Positions 1-9,706 are shown, counted from the stretch's first letter. The stretch is 33,591 nucleotides of DNA from a bacterium (GCA_021842385.1 JAKCAE010000015.1:1-33591); one strand, 5' to 3'. The notes: a model not told the origin generated them from the sequence alone. Numbers and translations: made by a program.

Positions 1-185
1 ATTTATTCATATGTATGAGTTTAATATATATATATCTAGTATAACAAAAATACCTAAAAGACGACATTATATTCTCACTGAAAAATTATGCGGAACACAT
101 TATTAAAGAAAGTGGCGTGCTAGAAAAAAGGGGTCTAATTAAAAAACTAATCATTAAAATAGATTAATACAGTTATATTAAACAG

Positions 186-2027
186 TTACCATAGCATATT
201 CTGATTTAATCTGCTTATTAGTTTCCTAATTTCTTCAAAGACTATTATTGACCCTGCTACTGAAATAATCAAAATCCATTCATATAAACTCAAACCTGTA
301 GTATGCAAATACTTTTGCATGAAAGGGTAATAAATAGCAAGAAGCTGTAATAAAAATACGACAATAGTTGAAGCTAACAATAGTTTATTGGAAAAAAACT
401 TCATTTGAAAAATAGATTTTGATTCATGCCGGCAATTCCAGGCATTAAACCATTGGAATACAGCCAAAACTGTTAAAGTCATTGTCCAGGCCTTGACCAT
501 ATCAATTTGATAATAAGCTTTAAAGATGGCGATTGAACCAATCATCATCGGGACCGCCATCGTAAACATTCTGCCTACCATCTGACTATCCAATAAATAT
601 TTCTTGGGTTTATAAAATTTCCCATTTAACAAGCTCTCTTCTTTAGGCTCCATTGCCAGTGATACATCTAGGAATCCATCAGTCACAAAATTGAGCCAAA
701 TGATCTGTGAAGCTAAAATCGGCAATGGCAAGTCCATAAACAATGCTCCGCCTATAGTTAGTACTTCACCGAAGCTCGTGGAAAAAAGATACAGAATAAC
801 TTTTTTTATAGTCTTATAGATATTTCTGCCTTCATCTATTGCAGTAACTATCGTGCCGAAATTATCATCAAGCAAAACTATATCTGATGCTTCTTTTGCT
901 ACTTCGGTTCCTATCTTACCCATTGCTACACCCAAATCAGCTGCTACCAAAGGAGGTGCATCATTTACTCCATCTCCGGTCATTGCCACAATCTCGCCCT
1001 TATGCCTGTATGCTTTAATGATTTTGAGTTTATGCTCTGGTGTAATTCTTGCAAACACGGAAACTTTATCCAATTTGGCGGCTAATTCTTGTTCCGTTAA
1101 TTTTTCAATTTCTACATTTGTCAAAACTTCATCGCCTTTTTTATAGATGCCAACAGCTTTAGCAATTGCCAAAGCTGTTGTTTTATTATCACCTGTAATC
1201 ATCACCACCCTCATTCCGGCCTGTTCCGCTACTCTGAGCGCTTTTTTGGCTTCAGGTCGGATAGTATCTTGGATGCCAACAAAACCTAAAAAAACAAAGT
1301 TTTTTATATCTGAATTTTCTAGTTCTCCCTTGATATGTTTATACCCAACGGCTAATACCCTCAAACCTTCCGATGCAAAATTTTCATAAATATTGTATAG
1401 TTCATCTTTCTTGTTTTGAGGTAAATCAGACAATTTCAATAATACCTCAGGAGCGGCAACTATTGTTGCCAAGTGCTTATTATTTACTTGGTTAACAACG
1501 ATATGATATTTAAGTTTGTAATCAAAAGGTATTTCTTGAATCCTAGGATTGATTTTTTTTAACTCCTCTTTATTAAACCCGAATTTTTGTCCCAGGCATG
1601 CCATGGCCGCTTGTGTTGGATCGCCAGAAGCGAGCCATTTTTTTGCTTGCTTAGAATAAATAACTCCGGCGTTGGCGCTTAAAGCGCAGAGCTTAAAAAA
1701 TAGGCGCAAGTTCTCATCTTCAATAACTGCCTGGTTACCTGTGGAAACGATATCGCCTTTGGGGTTGTATCCATCACCAGAGACTTCAAAAAACTCATGA
1801 TTTAAGGTATATATTTTCTTCACGATCATTTCGTTCTTTGTAACTGTTCCGGTTTTATCAACAGCAATAACTTTGGCTTGTCCCAAAGATTCCACCGCTT
1901 GTAATTTTTTTACCAAGGCGTTTTTTTTCGTCATACGCCAAACTCCTGCCGCCAGAACCAAGGTCATTACGATGGGCAGTCCTTCAGGAATAATGGAAAC
2001 GCTTAAAGCTACAACTGTAGTGAACAT
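186..2027 (-). CDS. Cation-transporting P-type ATPase (Ca2+-type, P2), C-terminal part: TM4 PEGLP, P/N domains, TM5-10
   Basis: IPEGLP, AVDKTGTVTKNEM (phosphorylation motif) and MTGDGVNDAPPL motifs. Contiguous and in frame with the ORF at 2028..2831. Confidence 0.9.
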   Translation of the reverse strand: MFTTVVALSVSIIPEGLPIVMTLVLAAGVWRMTKKNALVKKLQAVESLGQAKVIAVDKTGTVTKNEMIVKKIYTLNHEFFEVSGDGYNPKGDIVSTGNQAVIEDENLRLFFKLCALSANAGVIYSKQAKKWLASGDPTQAAMACLGQKFGFNKEELKKINPRIQEIPFDYKLKYHIVVNQVNNKHLATIVAAPEVLLKLSDLPQNKKDELYNIYENFASEGLRVLAVGYKHIKGELENSDIKNFVFLGFVGIQDTIRPEAKKALRVAEQAGMRVVMITGDNKTTALAIAKAVGIYKKGDEVLTNVEIEKLTEQELAAKLDKVSVFARITPEHKLKIIKAYRHKGEIVAMTGDGVNDAPPLVAADLGVAMGKIGTEVAKEASDIVLLDDNFGTIVTAIDEGRNIYKTIKKVILYLFSTSFGEVLTIGGALFMDLPLPILASQIIWLNFVTDGFLDVSLAMEPKEESLLNGKFYKPKKYLLDSQMVGRMFTMAVPMMIGSIAIFKAYYQIDMVKAWTMTLTVLAVFQWFNAWNCRHESKSIFQMKFFSNKLLLASTIVVFLLQLLAIYYPFMQKYLHTTGLSLYEWILIISVAGSIIVFEEIRKLISRLNQNMLW

Positions 2028-2831
2028 TTACTTAACCGGTTTGTTGTGTAGCGTGCCGACTATGAATAATACAATGCTTATAAATATTACAGTCCAGATT
2101 ATTAATCGGGACAAAAAAGCTATATCTGTTTTAAGAGGGCTGCTGTCATCAACAGAAATGATTCCTTTGGAGATTTTTCCAATTTCGGTTGATACTCCGG
2201 TAGCTACGACCACACCTAGCCCATTCCCGGCAACCACATGAGTGCCTTTAAAAGCCATATTTTTCTGATCAGCAACTCCCAGCTTTGGATGGGCAATCGT
2301 TTCGCTAATCTTATAAACCGGCTCTGATTCTCCGGTTAAAGCAGATTCATCGATTCGCAAACTGTTGGATTTAATAATTCTTAAATCAGCGGGTACCTTG
2401 TCGCCTTCTTCCAGAACTACGATATCGCCTGGGACAATTTCCGTATCAGATACAACAATTTGGCTCTCATCGCGAAACACAATCGCTTTAGTTTCGACGA
2501 ATTGTTTTAGCGCTTTTAGTGTATTTTGAGCCTTGCCCTCCTGGATTGTTCCAACAACTGCATTAAACAAAAGGACTAAAAAGATAATTATGGCATCAGT
2601 TGTTTCTTGCAGGAAAAATACGATTATCGCGGCCGTTAAAAGAATGTAAATCAACGGGCTTTTGAATTGATCAAGGAAGATATGAAGATAGGACTTCTGC
2701 TTTTGCTCAGGAAGTCTGTTTTGGCCATATTTCTTCAATCTATTCTTAGCTTCAATGGAACTTAGCCCATTTATATGGGTTCTTAGTGTTGTTATGATTT
2801 CTTCAGTATTTGTCTCGTAATAATTTGGCAT
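2028..2831 (-). CDS. Cation-transporting P-type ATPase, N-terminal part (TM1-3 and actuator domain)
   Basis: LTGESEPV actuator motif and N-terminal cation-ATPase-like sequence. Ends with TAA immediately before the ATG of the C-terminal ORF, same frame. Confidence 0.9.
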   Translation of the reverse strand: MPNYYETNTEEIITTLRTHINGLSSIEAKNRLKKYGQNRLPEQKQKSYLHIFLDQFKSPLIYILLTAAIIVFFLQETTDAIIIFLVLLFNAVVGTIQEGKAQNTLKALKQFVETKAIVFRDESQIVVSDTEIVPGDIVVLEEGDKVPADLRIIKSNSLRIDESALTGESEPVYKISETIAHPKLGVADQKNMAFKGTHVVAGNGLGVVVATGVSTEIGKISKGIISVDDSSPLKTDIAFLSRLIIWTVIFISIVLFIVGTLHNKPVK

Positions 2832-2897
2832 TGTCTTAATATTATAACAAAAATGCTACCACTATTCGATTCTAATAATTTTGCTGGCAAACAAAAA

Positions 2898-2917
2898 ATC
2901 GCCGTTTTGTCGGCGAT
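2898..2917 (-). terminator. Intrinsic terminator downstream of tRNA-His
   Basis: Minus strand ATCGCCG-acaaaa-CGGCGAT followed by TTTTTG. Confidence 0.75.
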
Positions 2918-2961
2918 CTTCTGATGGGAGTTATAGAGCCCACTTGGGTCTCACTAACTGG

Positions 2962-3037
2962 GGTGGGTGAAGGGACTTGAACCCTCAGATCTTCCGCTCC
3001 ACAGGCGGACGCTTTAACCAATTAAGCTACACCCACC
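2962..3037 (-). tRNA. tRNA-His(GTG)
   Basis: Cloverleaf with acceptor GGTGGGTG/CACCCACC, anticodon loop CTGTGGA (GTG), T-loop TTCAAGT, encoded CCA. Confidence 0.95.
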
Positions 3038-3044
3038 ATGATAT

Positions 3045-3124
3045 TAAAAAACCCTTACACAGATTTGTAAGAGCAGTGAGTGTTGCTTGCTGTGTCAGGC
3101 AACATGAGTATTTAGGGTTTTACG
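3045..3124 (-). ncRNA. Candidate small RNA or attenuator-like leader upstream of tRNA-His
   Basis: Minus strand promoter TTGACT-18-TATACT (3131-3160), then hairpin CTTACA-aatctg-TGTAAG-GG-TTTTTT ending ~3045, before the tRNA starts at 3037. Confidence 0.4.
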
Positions 3125-3130
3125 TTAAGT

Positions 3131-3160
3131 AGTATAGCCTAAATACTCATGTTTAGTCAA
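3131..3160 (-). promoter_or_regulatory. Sigma70-like promoter for tRNA-His/leader RNA
   Basis: TTGACT N18 TATACT on minus strand. Confidence 0.65.
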
Positions 3161-3162
3161 CG

Positions 3163-3813
3163 CTATTTTAGTCCCTCTTCCACAGCCTTAAACATATCAT
3201 CTTTAGGAACACCGACAAATGGCTTGTCATTTACATAAAATGTCGGGGTTGCATTAATGCCAATGGATTCAGCAATACTCTTGTCTTTTAAAATCTGGTC
3301 CTTAAACTTCTCTGTTCTTACAGCTTCTTTAAAGACTTCAACGTTCAAACCTAAATCAGCAGCATACTTCGCATATATATCAAGGGGTGCTGTGCTATTT
3401 TCCCACTCTGATTGATTGGCATAGAGCTTGTTATGCATTTCCCAAAACTTACCTTGCTCCCCTGCTGCCAACACTGCTTCTGACGCAATCATGGCATTCT
3501 GATGTTGTGGCAGCGGAAAACTTCTGAAGACAAAATTAAACTCTTTGTTATCTTTGTACTTAGCAAGCATTTCTTCAACCTTAGGCTCAGCAACAGCACA
3601 AGCTGGACACTGATAGTCACCAAACTCAATAACATTAACCTTAGCAATCTTGTCTTTACCCTGGTAGTTGGTTTGATAGACAGCACCATCTAACAAAACA
3701 GTTTGAGTTGCTGTGGTCTTATCAGCCTCAGAACCTGAAAGAAACATCCCCAGACCCACAAGAACAACGATTAATAATCCAACACCTAAAAGCACACTGA
3801 CTTCTTTTTTCAT
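3163..3813 (-). CDS. DsbA-family thiol:disulfide oxidoreductase, membrane-anchored
   Basis: N-terminal TM segment, thioredoxin-fold motif FGDYQCPACAVAEP, C-terminal GINATPTFYVND (cis-Pro). Confidence 0.9.
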   Translation of the reverse strand: MKKEVSVLLGVGLLIVVLVGLGMFLSGSEADKTTATQTVLLDGAVYQTNYQGKDKIAKVNVIEFGDYQCPACAVAEPKVEEMLAKYKDNKEFNFVFRSFPLPQHQNAMIASEAVLAAGEQGKFWEMHNKLYANQSEWENSTAPLDIYAKYAADLGLNVEVFKEAVRTEKFKDQILKDKSIAESIGINATPTFYVNDKPFVGVPKDDMFKAVEEGLK

Positions 3814-4253
3814 ACTTGTCTCCCTTTATTTTCTTTAATATATATTACCATGCAAAAGATAACAAAAACAAAAGCAGCAAAAGACATAAACGGTATGTTT
3901 ATAAACCCGAGCCATTCAACATACTTTGTCGTACAAGAAATACCGCTTAAAGAACATCGAGCCAATGTATCAGGAATCCAACCCATGGTTAAGAAAAACT
4001 GATACAGGGCAACTAAACCTCCTAAAGATGCCAGTGGTAAAACATAATCTGCAACACTCTTGTCCTTTTTAACAATAGCGACAGCAAGAATTAAAACTAG
4101 AGGATACATCAAAATCCTTTGATACCAACACAGGGTACAAGGCAAAAAATGCTTAATCTCACTAAAATACATGCTTCCAACAAGGCTTCCAAAAGAAGCT
4201 CCCCAGGCAAAATACAAGACATTTGCCTTAAACCAAGACCAAATATATTTCAT
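3810..4253 (-). CDS. DsbB-family disulfide bond formation membrane protein
   Basis: CTLCWYQRILMYPLVLILAVAI motif, four TM segments, 4-nt overlap with the dsbA-like gene. Confidence 0.9.
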   Translation of the reverse strand: MKYIWSWFKANVLYFAWGASFGSLVGSMYFSEIKHFLPCTLCWYQRILMYPLVLILAVAIVKKDKSVADYVLPLASLGGLVALYQFFLTMGWIPDTLARCSLSGISCTTKYVEWLGFINIPFMSFAAFVFVIFCMVIYIKENKGRQV

Positions 4254-4370
4254 GCTTTCAAATATTAATGTTCCTTCTAATTATACCATCTCTTTGATCC
4301 TTTGACTTTTAAGCCAAAATATGCGAAAATACAAGCGCGCAAGAGTGCGCTTTTAATTTTGAAAGAAACA

Positions 4371-6215
4371 ATGCAGAGAGAAAACATCAGGAATATCGCT
4401 ATAATTGCACACGTAGACCATGGAAAAACTACATTAGTTGACGCCATGCTTAAGCAAACGCACACGGTAAAAGAAGGACCGGAAAGCGCTAATTTAATCA
4501 TGGATTCAATGGATCTAGAAAGAGAGCGCGGCATTACCATAAAAGCGAAAAATGCCAGTGTTCTTTACAATGGAGTTAAGATAAACATCATAGACACCCC
4601 AGGACACGCAGATTTTGGCGGAGAAGTTGAAAGAACCTTAAAAATGGCAGACGGCGTCATTCTCTTAGTAGATGCTAAAGAAGGACCAATGCCTCAAACT
4701 AAATTCGTTTTGAAAAAAGCTTTAGAACTGGGACACAAAGCCATTGTTGTCATAAACAAAGTTGATCGTCCAGATGCTCAGGCTGAAGAAGTTGTTAACA
4801 AAACGTTTGATCTTTTTGTTGATCTAAAAGCAAATGATACCCAGCTTGATTTTCCAATAATCTATGCCTCAGGGATAAACGGGGTAGCTTCTTTGCATCA
4901 ACCACATCATCCGGGAGCAAAAGCTTTAGAAGACTTACAAAGCGACAACCTTACTCCCCTTTTTGAAACCATCCTTACACACATTCCAGCGCCAACTGTA
5001 AATATTGACGATCCTTTTGCAATGCTTGTTTTAGCCATTGCCTATGATTCCTACAAAGGAAAAATGGGTACAGGAAAAATTCAAGCTGGAAAAGTAAGTA
5101 AAGGACAAAATGTTGTTCAGATCAAAGTGCATGGAGAAAAAGTGACTGGCAAAGTCGGCAACATTATGAGTTTTGAAGGATTAAACAAAGTAGAAGTACA
5201 AGAAGCTGTTGCCGGAGACATTGTTTCCATTTCCGGTTTTGATGATATTTCAATCGGAGAAACAATTGCAGATGCGCAAAACCCTGTACAAATTAACCCG
5301 GTACACATTGAAGAACCAACTGTAAGAATGACTTTTTCTGTTAACAACTCCCCTTTTGCAGGCAGAGAAGGGAAATTTGTAACTTCCAGAAACTTAAGAG
5401 AACGCTTAATGAAAGAGTTAGAAACAAACGTTGCTTTAAGAGTCGACGAAACAGGCAGCACAGATTCTTTCTTGGTTTCCGGACGCGGCGAATTACACTT
5501 AGGTATTTTGATAGAAACAATGCGCAGAGAAGGATTTGAACTGCAAGTTTCGCAACCAGAAGTCATCTACAAAGAAGAAAATGGTGTTAAAGAAGAACCC
5601 TACGAAATCTTAACAGTTGATGTACCAAGCGAATACCAAGGACCAGTCATTGAAGAATTAGGAAAAAGAGGCGGCGAATTAAGACACATGGAAACTTCTC
5701 AATCCAATGAAATCCATGCAGAATACTTAATCCCGACGCGTGGTTTAATCGGTCTTAAAAACTCCCTGCTTACAAAAACCCGCGGTACTGCAATACTAAA
5801 CAATCTTTTTGATTCATACAAAGCTGTGGCAAATATAAACAGCGAAACAACTAATTCGCATGGCTCGTTAATAGCTGCAGAAACCGGGGTTTCAAATGCC
5901 TATGGTTTAAACAATGCCCAGGAACGCGGAACCCTCTTTATTGGACCTGCTGTAGATGTCTATGAAGGAATGATTGTTGGCAAAAACAATTTTGATACAG
6001 ACTTGGAAATCAATGTAAACAAAACCAAGAAACTAACAAACATGCGCTCTTCAGGAAGTGATGATGCAATAATCCTCACTCCACCAAGAGAAATCACCCT
6101 TGATTTTGCTTTAGAGTACATAGGGAATGACGAGCTCGTTGAAGTAACTCCAAAGAGCATCAGGCTGAGAAAAAGAATCCTCAATGCCTTAGAAAGAAAA
6201 CGAGCAAATAGATAA
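4371..6215 (+). CDS. typA: Translational GTPase TypA/BipA
   Basis: [52 protein letters not shown] opens at 4302 but the conserved start is the internal ATG at 4371. Confidence 0.95.
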   Translation: MQRENIRNIAIIAHVDHGKTTLVDAMLKQTHTVKEGPESANLIMDSMDLERERGITIKAKNASVLYNGVKINIIDTPGHADFGGEVERTLKMADGVILLVDAKEGPMPQTKFVLKKALELGHKAIVVINKVDRPDAQAEEVVNKTFDLFVDLKANDTQLDFPIIYASGINGVASLHQPHHPGAKALEDLQSDNLTPLFETILTHIPAPTVNIDDPFAMLVLAIAYDSYKGKMGTGKIQAGKVSKGQNVVQIKVHGEKVTGKVGNIMSFEGLNKVEVQEAVAGDIVSISGFDDISIGETIADAQNPVQINPVHIEEPTVRMTFSVNNSPFAGREGKFVTSRNLRERLMKELETNVALRVDETGSTDSFLVSGRGELHLGILIETMRREGFELQVSQPEVIYKEENGVKEEPYEILTVDVPSEYQGPVIEELGKRGGELRHMETSQSNEIHAEYLIPTRGLIGLKNSLLTKTRGTAILNNLFDSYKAVANINSETTNSHGSLIAAETGVSNAYGLNNAQERGTLFIGPAVDVYEGMIVGKNNFDTDLEINVNKTKKLTNMRSSGSDDAIILTPPREITLDFALEYIGNDELVEVTPKSIRLRKRILNALERKRANR

Positions 6216-6217
6216 CA

Positions 6218-6241
6218 AAAAGAGCGGCTTCCCGCTCTTTT
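6218..6241 (+). terminator. Intrinsic terminator after typA
   Basis: AAAAGAGCGG-cttc-CCGCTCTTTT followed by a T-rich tract. Confidence 0.8.
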
Positions 6242-6270
6242 ATTTTTCCTTCATTAGCCCTTTGCTAGCA

Positions 6271-6299
6271 TTGACACAGAGAGCTTTTTTTGGTTAACT
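6271..6299 (+). promoter_or_regulatory. Candidate promoter for the high-GC Big-1 gene
   Basis: TTGACA N17 TTAACT on plus strand, ~120 nt upstream of the ATG. Confidence 0.4.
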
Positions 6300-6421
6300 G
6301 GTATATCAGAAACAAGGAAGGCTAAATCGCCCAATTGTGGCTGATTAGCTCTCTGACAGCATATATGGAGGAAGCAGAGTAAGAAAATCTAGCAGGCCCA
6401 CCCGCACCACAGGAGAAGCAG

Positions 6422-7771
6422 ATGCGCGCACGATTGTTGTATCTCGCGGCTGCACTCGCAGCCATCATGCAGGCAAGCTGCAAGAAGGACTCTCCCGTCG
6501 AGCCCTTGAAGGCAGCGAGCATCACGGCAGCTTCGGGAAGTGGCCAGACCGCGCGTATCAGCGCAGTACTGCCCAGCCCGATCGTCGTGAAGGTTCTCGA
6601 TCAGCACGGCGCCGTCTTTGCCGGAGCCGCGGTGACGTTCACCGCAACCGGCGGCGGCACGGTCACGGCAAACGTGACCAGCAATGCCTCAGGCACTGCG
6701 CAGACCAACTGGACTCTCGGCAGCACGCCGGGAAACCAGACGGTCAGCGCCTGTGTTTCGGGCGTTGCGACTTGCGCAACCTTTACCGCGACAGCAACCG
6801 CACCGGTCGCCACCGCTATCCAGAAGAACGCGGGCGACAACCAAACCGGAGCTGGCAACACCGCGTTTGCGGTGCGACCATCCGTCAAGGTACTCGATGA
6901 AGTCGGCGTCGGCATGCCCGGAGTTGCCGTGACCTTCACGGTCACTGGCGGCTCAGGCAGCATCACCGGCGCAACGGCAACAACGGATGCGTCAGGCGTT
7001 GCCACGGTCGGCTCTTGGGTCGCCGGCGCGATCGGCGGAGTACATAAGCTTCGCGCGCAGGCCGCCGGCATCACGGCAACGGTGGAATTCACCGCAACCG
7101 GAACGCCGGCTGCCGTGACCAACACCTTCGAAGGCTGCGTGGACTGGCTGACAGCGCCCGCCACACCGACCCGTCCGATTGACGAGTGCCAGAAGGTGAC
7201 GCTGGAAACCAAGGCAGACAGCTTGACTGGCACGACCGTGGTCAAGGCGTTCCTGCAGGGAACGCAAGGACATACGGCCAACAACACCAGTGCTGCCTCA
7301 GTCGGCGTTGACCTGGTGTCCAAGGCTGGTGTCGCACTCGGCGTGATCAGCAACCTCACGGTCACTGTGGTTACGCCTGTGACCCAGTTCACGGGCGGGA
7401 TCTCTCCGCCGGCTGTGGGAAGTGCTTGGTTTGTTCAGGGCACGACCACGCACCGCATCACCAGCAACTACCAAGGCCGCCTGCTCTCAGGGGTGGTTGG
7501 CTGCAACAACAACGTGGCAGTCACTGGCGGACAGATGTCCACCAATGGCTTCATCACCTACCAGACCTGTATGACCACTGCGGCCGGTGGTCTGTCCATC
7601 AGCTACACGACGGACAAGATCTGGACTGCAAACGACGTTTGGTTCCGGCTGCAGTTCGTCTTCATCAACAACAACCAGATTCCGAACGTTGCAGGTACAA
7701 ACTCCTGCAGCCAACCCGGGATCTCGGGCGTTGTTGCTCCATCACTCTGCATTGACCCGCCCAAGCCGTAA
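6422..7771 (+). CDS. Secreted/lipoprotein-like protein with tandem Big-1 (invasin-type) Ig-like domains
   Basis: Signal peptide ending QASCKKD. Repeated VKVLDQxGxxxxGxxVTFTxTGG...G...TxxxWTxG Ig-like repeats. RBS AGGAGAAG. Strongly GC-rich codon use. Confidence 0.8.
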   Translation: MRARLLYLAAALAAIMQASCKKDSPVEPLKAASITAASGSGQTARISAVLPSPIVVKVLDQHGAVFAGAAVTFTATGGGTVTANVTSNASGTAQTNWTLGSTPGNQTVSACVSGVATCATFTATATAPVATAIQKNAGDNQTGAGNTAFAVRPSVKVLDEVGVGMPGVAVTFTVTGGSGSITGATATTDASGVATVGSWVAGAIGGVHKLRAQAAGITATVEFTATGTPAAVTNTFEGCVDWLTAPATPTRPIDECQKVTLETKADSLTGTTVVKAFLQGTQGHTANNTSAASVGVDLVSKAGVALGVISNLTVTVVTPVTQFTGGISPPAVGSAWFVQGTTTHRITSNYQGRLLSGVVGCNNNVAVTGGQMSTNGFITYQTCMTTAAGGLSISYTTDKIWTANDVWFRLQFVFINNNQIPNVAGTNSCSQPGISGVVAPSLCIDPPKP

Positions 7772-7788
7772 GGCTCCGGGCGAACGCA

Positions 7789-7818
7789 AAGAGGGCCATG
7801 TCCGCAAGGATATGGCCC
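7789..7818 (+). terminator. Intrinsic terminator after the Big-1 gene
   Basis: GAGGGCCATGTCC-GCAA-GGATATGGCCCTC followed by TGCTCTTTTC. Confidence 0.85.
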
Positions 7819-7835
7819 TCTGCTCTTTTCTACAA

Positions 7836-8798
7836 CTATTTCATCGCCGAGTCTATAATCATAAAGAACTGCAAGGCTGCTGGTCCTTGGCTTGTTTTTA
7901 CTTCTAAATCTAACAACTCTATTTTTCTCAATATCTCCAATACTTTTTGCTCACTGAATCTAGAAGCTAATTTTTTGTAAATAAAAACTCTGCCTGGGGC
8001 ATATCCAGTTAGTGCCGATATTTCTTTGTCTGAGAGTTTCTGAGCCAAAAACTTTTGAAATATTAATATATTCCTAAATTGTTCTGCAAGTAACCCGGAA
8101 AGTCCGATTACTTTGCTTTTTTCATCACCTCCCGCATACTTGTCCATATATTCAACTAGATATCTCGTTGCTGCCCCTTTGTCTTTCTCCCCTATGGCAT
8201 TTGTAATCTTAAAAATATCGTCATCTGTGTTTTCAGAAACTAAATCAAGGATGTCTTTTTCTGAAACTGACTCTTCTCCGGCAAAAACTTTTAATTTACG
8301 TAGTTCTGAATCTGTCTGCCAAAGATCGTAAAGCGGGGTTTGGTATCCTGAATTGTTCAAAGAAGCGCCTAAACGCTTTAAAAAAAGCTCTTCAGCTTTT
8401 GCTGAAAGCTTTAAATCGTATTTCTTGGCTTGTTTTTTAACCCAGGAGGTAAACTCTGCTGCTTCTGGAATATGAAATTCCAAAACTTTCACATTCTTGT
8501 CGGAAAGAATCTTTTTAGTTTCTGTTTTTCTTTTGTCCAGCTTTTCTTCAAGGAAAATAACTGTATGGGAAGAATTCTTCATCACTTCAAGTATGCCGGA
8601 ATCAAAACCTTTGCTGAAATATTCGTAGATACAGATAATCTTCTTGCCGCCGAAAAGAGTATTTTCTAAAGCTGCCTGCTGGATCATCTGGGGGGTACAG
8701 TCAAAAAAAGAAACAACCTCTGCTGATTCTTTTTCTTTTAAACTTTTGATTTCTTCTTTCTTAGAGAAATCATCTTCTCCTAAATATATGTAAATCAT
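7836..8798 (-). CDS. holA: DNA polymerase III subunit delta
   Basis: HolA-like architecture: MIYIYLGEDDFSKKEEI, LEEKLDKRKTETKKIL, C-terminal LLAEQFRNILIFQKFLAQKLSDKEISALTGYAPGRVFIYKKLASRFS. Confidence 0.85.
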   Translation of the reverse strand: MIYIYLGEDDFSKKEEIKSLKEKESAEVVSFFDCTPQMIQQAALENTLFGGKKIICIYEYFSKGFDSGILEVMKNSSHTVIFLEEKLDKRKTETKKILSDKNVKVLEFHIPEAAEFTSWVKKQAKKYDLKLSAKAEELFLKRLGASLNNSGYQTPLYDLWQTDSELRKLKVFAGEESVSEKDILDLVSENTDDDIFKITNAIGEKDKGAATRYLVEYMDKYAGGDEKSKVIGLSGLLAEQFRNILIFQKFLAQKLSDKEISALTGYAPGRVFIYKKLASRFSEQKVLEILRKIELLDLEVKTSQGPAALQFFMIIDSAMK

Positions 8799-9019
8799 TA
8801 CTTTCCTCCCCTGCCTTTAGCAAAGAGGTCCTGTTGCTTGCGTCCTGCAGAGCTTACTTTTGCATTAATCATTTTCTGTAAATCGCTTTGTCTAAGCATC
8901 CATTCCTGCCCAATTTTAAAAGCTGGCAAGTGTCCAAAACGGCACCATTCATAGACTGTTTTCTTGCTAACCCCGAAAAACTTTGATATTTCAGGGACTG
9001 TTAGAATATGATCTTGCAT
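8798..9019 (-). CDS. Helix-turn-helix (excisionase/MerR-like) DNA-binding protein
   Basis: LTVPEISKFFGVSKKTVYEWCRFGHLPAFKIGQEWMLRQSDLQKMI. Start placed at the internal ATG. Confidence 0.8.
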   Translation of the reverse strand: MQDHILTVPEISKFFGVSKKTVYEWCRFGHLPAFKIGQEWMLRQSDLQKMINAKVSSAGRKQQDLFAKGRGGK

Positions 9020-9071
9020 ATGTCTCCAGTATATCAAAAAACGCCCCTTTTGGCGTATATATGGCTTTTGG

Positions 9072-9144
9072 TGGGTTGGGTGGGATTCGAACCCACGACC
9101 AATTGCTTAAGAGGCAACTGCTCTACCAACTGAGCTACCAACCC
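9072..9144 (-). tRNA. tRNA-Lys(CTT)
   Basis: GGGTTGG...CCAACCC-A-CCA, anticodon loop CTCTTAA, T-loop TTCGAAT. Confidence 0.93.
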
Positions 9145-9169
9145 GCATATTAATTTGATAATTAAGTGG

Positions 9170-9243
9170 TGCGCCCGGCAGGAGTCGAACCCACAGCCTT
9201 GTGGTCCGAAGCCACACGCTCTATCCAGTTGAGCTACGGGCGC
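9170..9243 (-). tRNA. tRNA-Arg(TCG)
   Basis: GCGCCCG...CGGGCGC-A-CCA, anticodon loop CTTCGGA, T-loop TTCGACT. Confidence 0.93.
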
Positions 9244-9308
9244 ATGTGTTTAAAACACTAAATACAAATGTAATATTACCAAAGATTGATTATTTTTTCA
9301 ATGGCGAT

Positions 9309-9599
9309 TTAAGGCTTGTAACTTGCTCCCTCATCTCTTAACAAGAGCTTGTTGGCAGTAGTAAACCTCTCTAAACGACGATCTAAATACTCTTTTGTAA
9401 CTATTCGAGCGTTGATTGATTTAACTTCTGTTTCCAGCTCTTCATAGGTTTTGCTCATGGTCATCAATACAAGAGATATATCATTATCTATCTGATCAAA
9501 TCTTTGATCTATTGCGTCAAACCGCTTATCAATCTTTCTAAACTCAAGACTGATTTTTTCAAACTCTTTTTTTGTTTCAATATCCACAAAAAACTCCAC
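9309..9599 (-). CDS. Small coiled-coil hypothetical protein
   Basis: Heptad-like IDKRFDAIDQRFDQIDNDI. Convincing ORF between a tRNA cluster and the next gene. Confidence 0.65.
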   Translation of the reverse strand: MEFFVDIETKKEFEKISLEFRKIDKRFDAIDQRFDQIDNDISLVLMTMSKTYEELETEVKSINARIVTKEYLDRRLERFTTANKLLLRDEGASYKP

Positions 9600-9678
9600 T
9601 TAATATTCTTGGAGATTTATTGTAGCGCAAAATTTAAAGGGTGGTCAAAGTATTTAATGTATTTGATAGACAAAATAC

Positions 9679-9706
9679 AAAAGCCGCCCAGTAAAGGGCG
9701 GCTTTT
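9679..9706 (-). terminator. Bidirectional-type terminator after the S-layer-like gene
   Basis: AAAAGCCGCCC-agtaaa-GGGCGGCTTTT. Confidence 0.8.

Noticed and set aside
2028-2030. Stop-codon reassignment as explanation for the split ATPase
   Set aside because: The codon is TAA, and TAA ends many other genes here (for example rpmF and the HTH gene). Known CPR recoding involves UGA.
6601-7392. 263-aa minus-strand ORF antisense to the Big-1 gene
   Set aside because: Low-complexity translation produced by high-GC repetitive coding on the plus strand; no RBS or domain signal.
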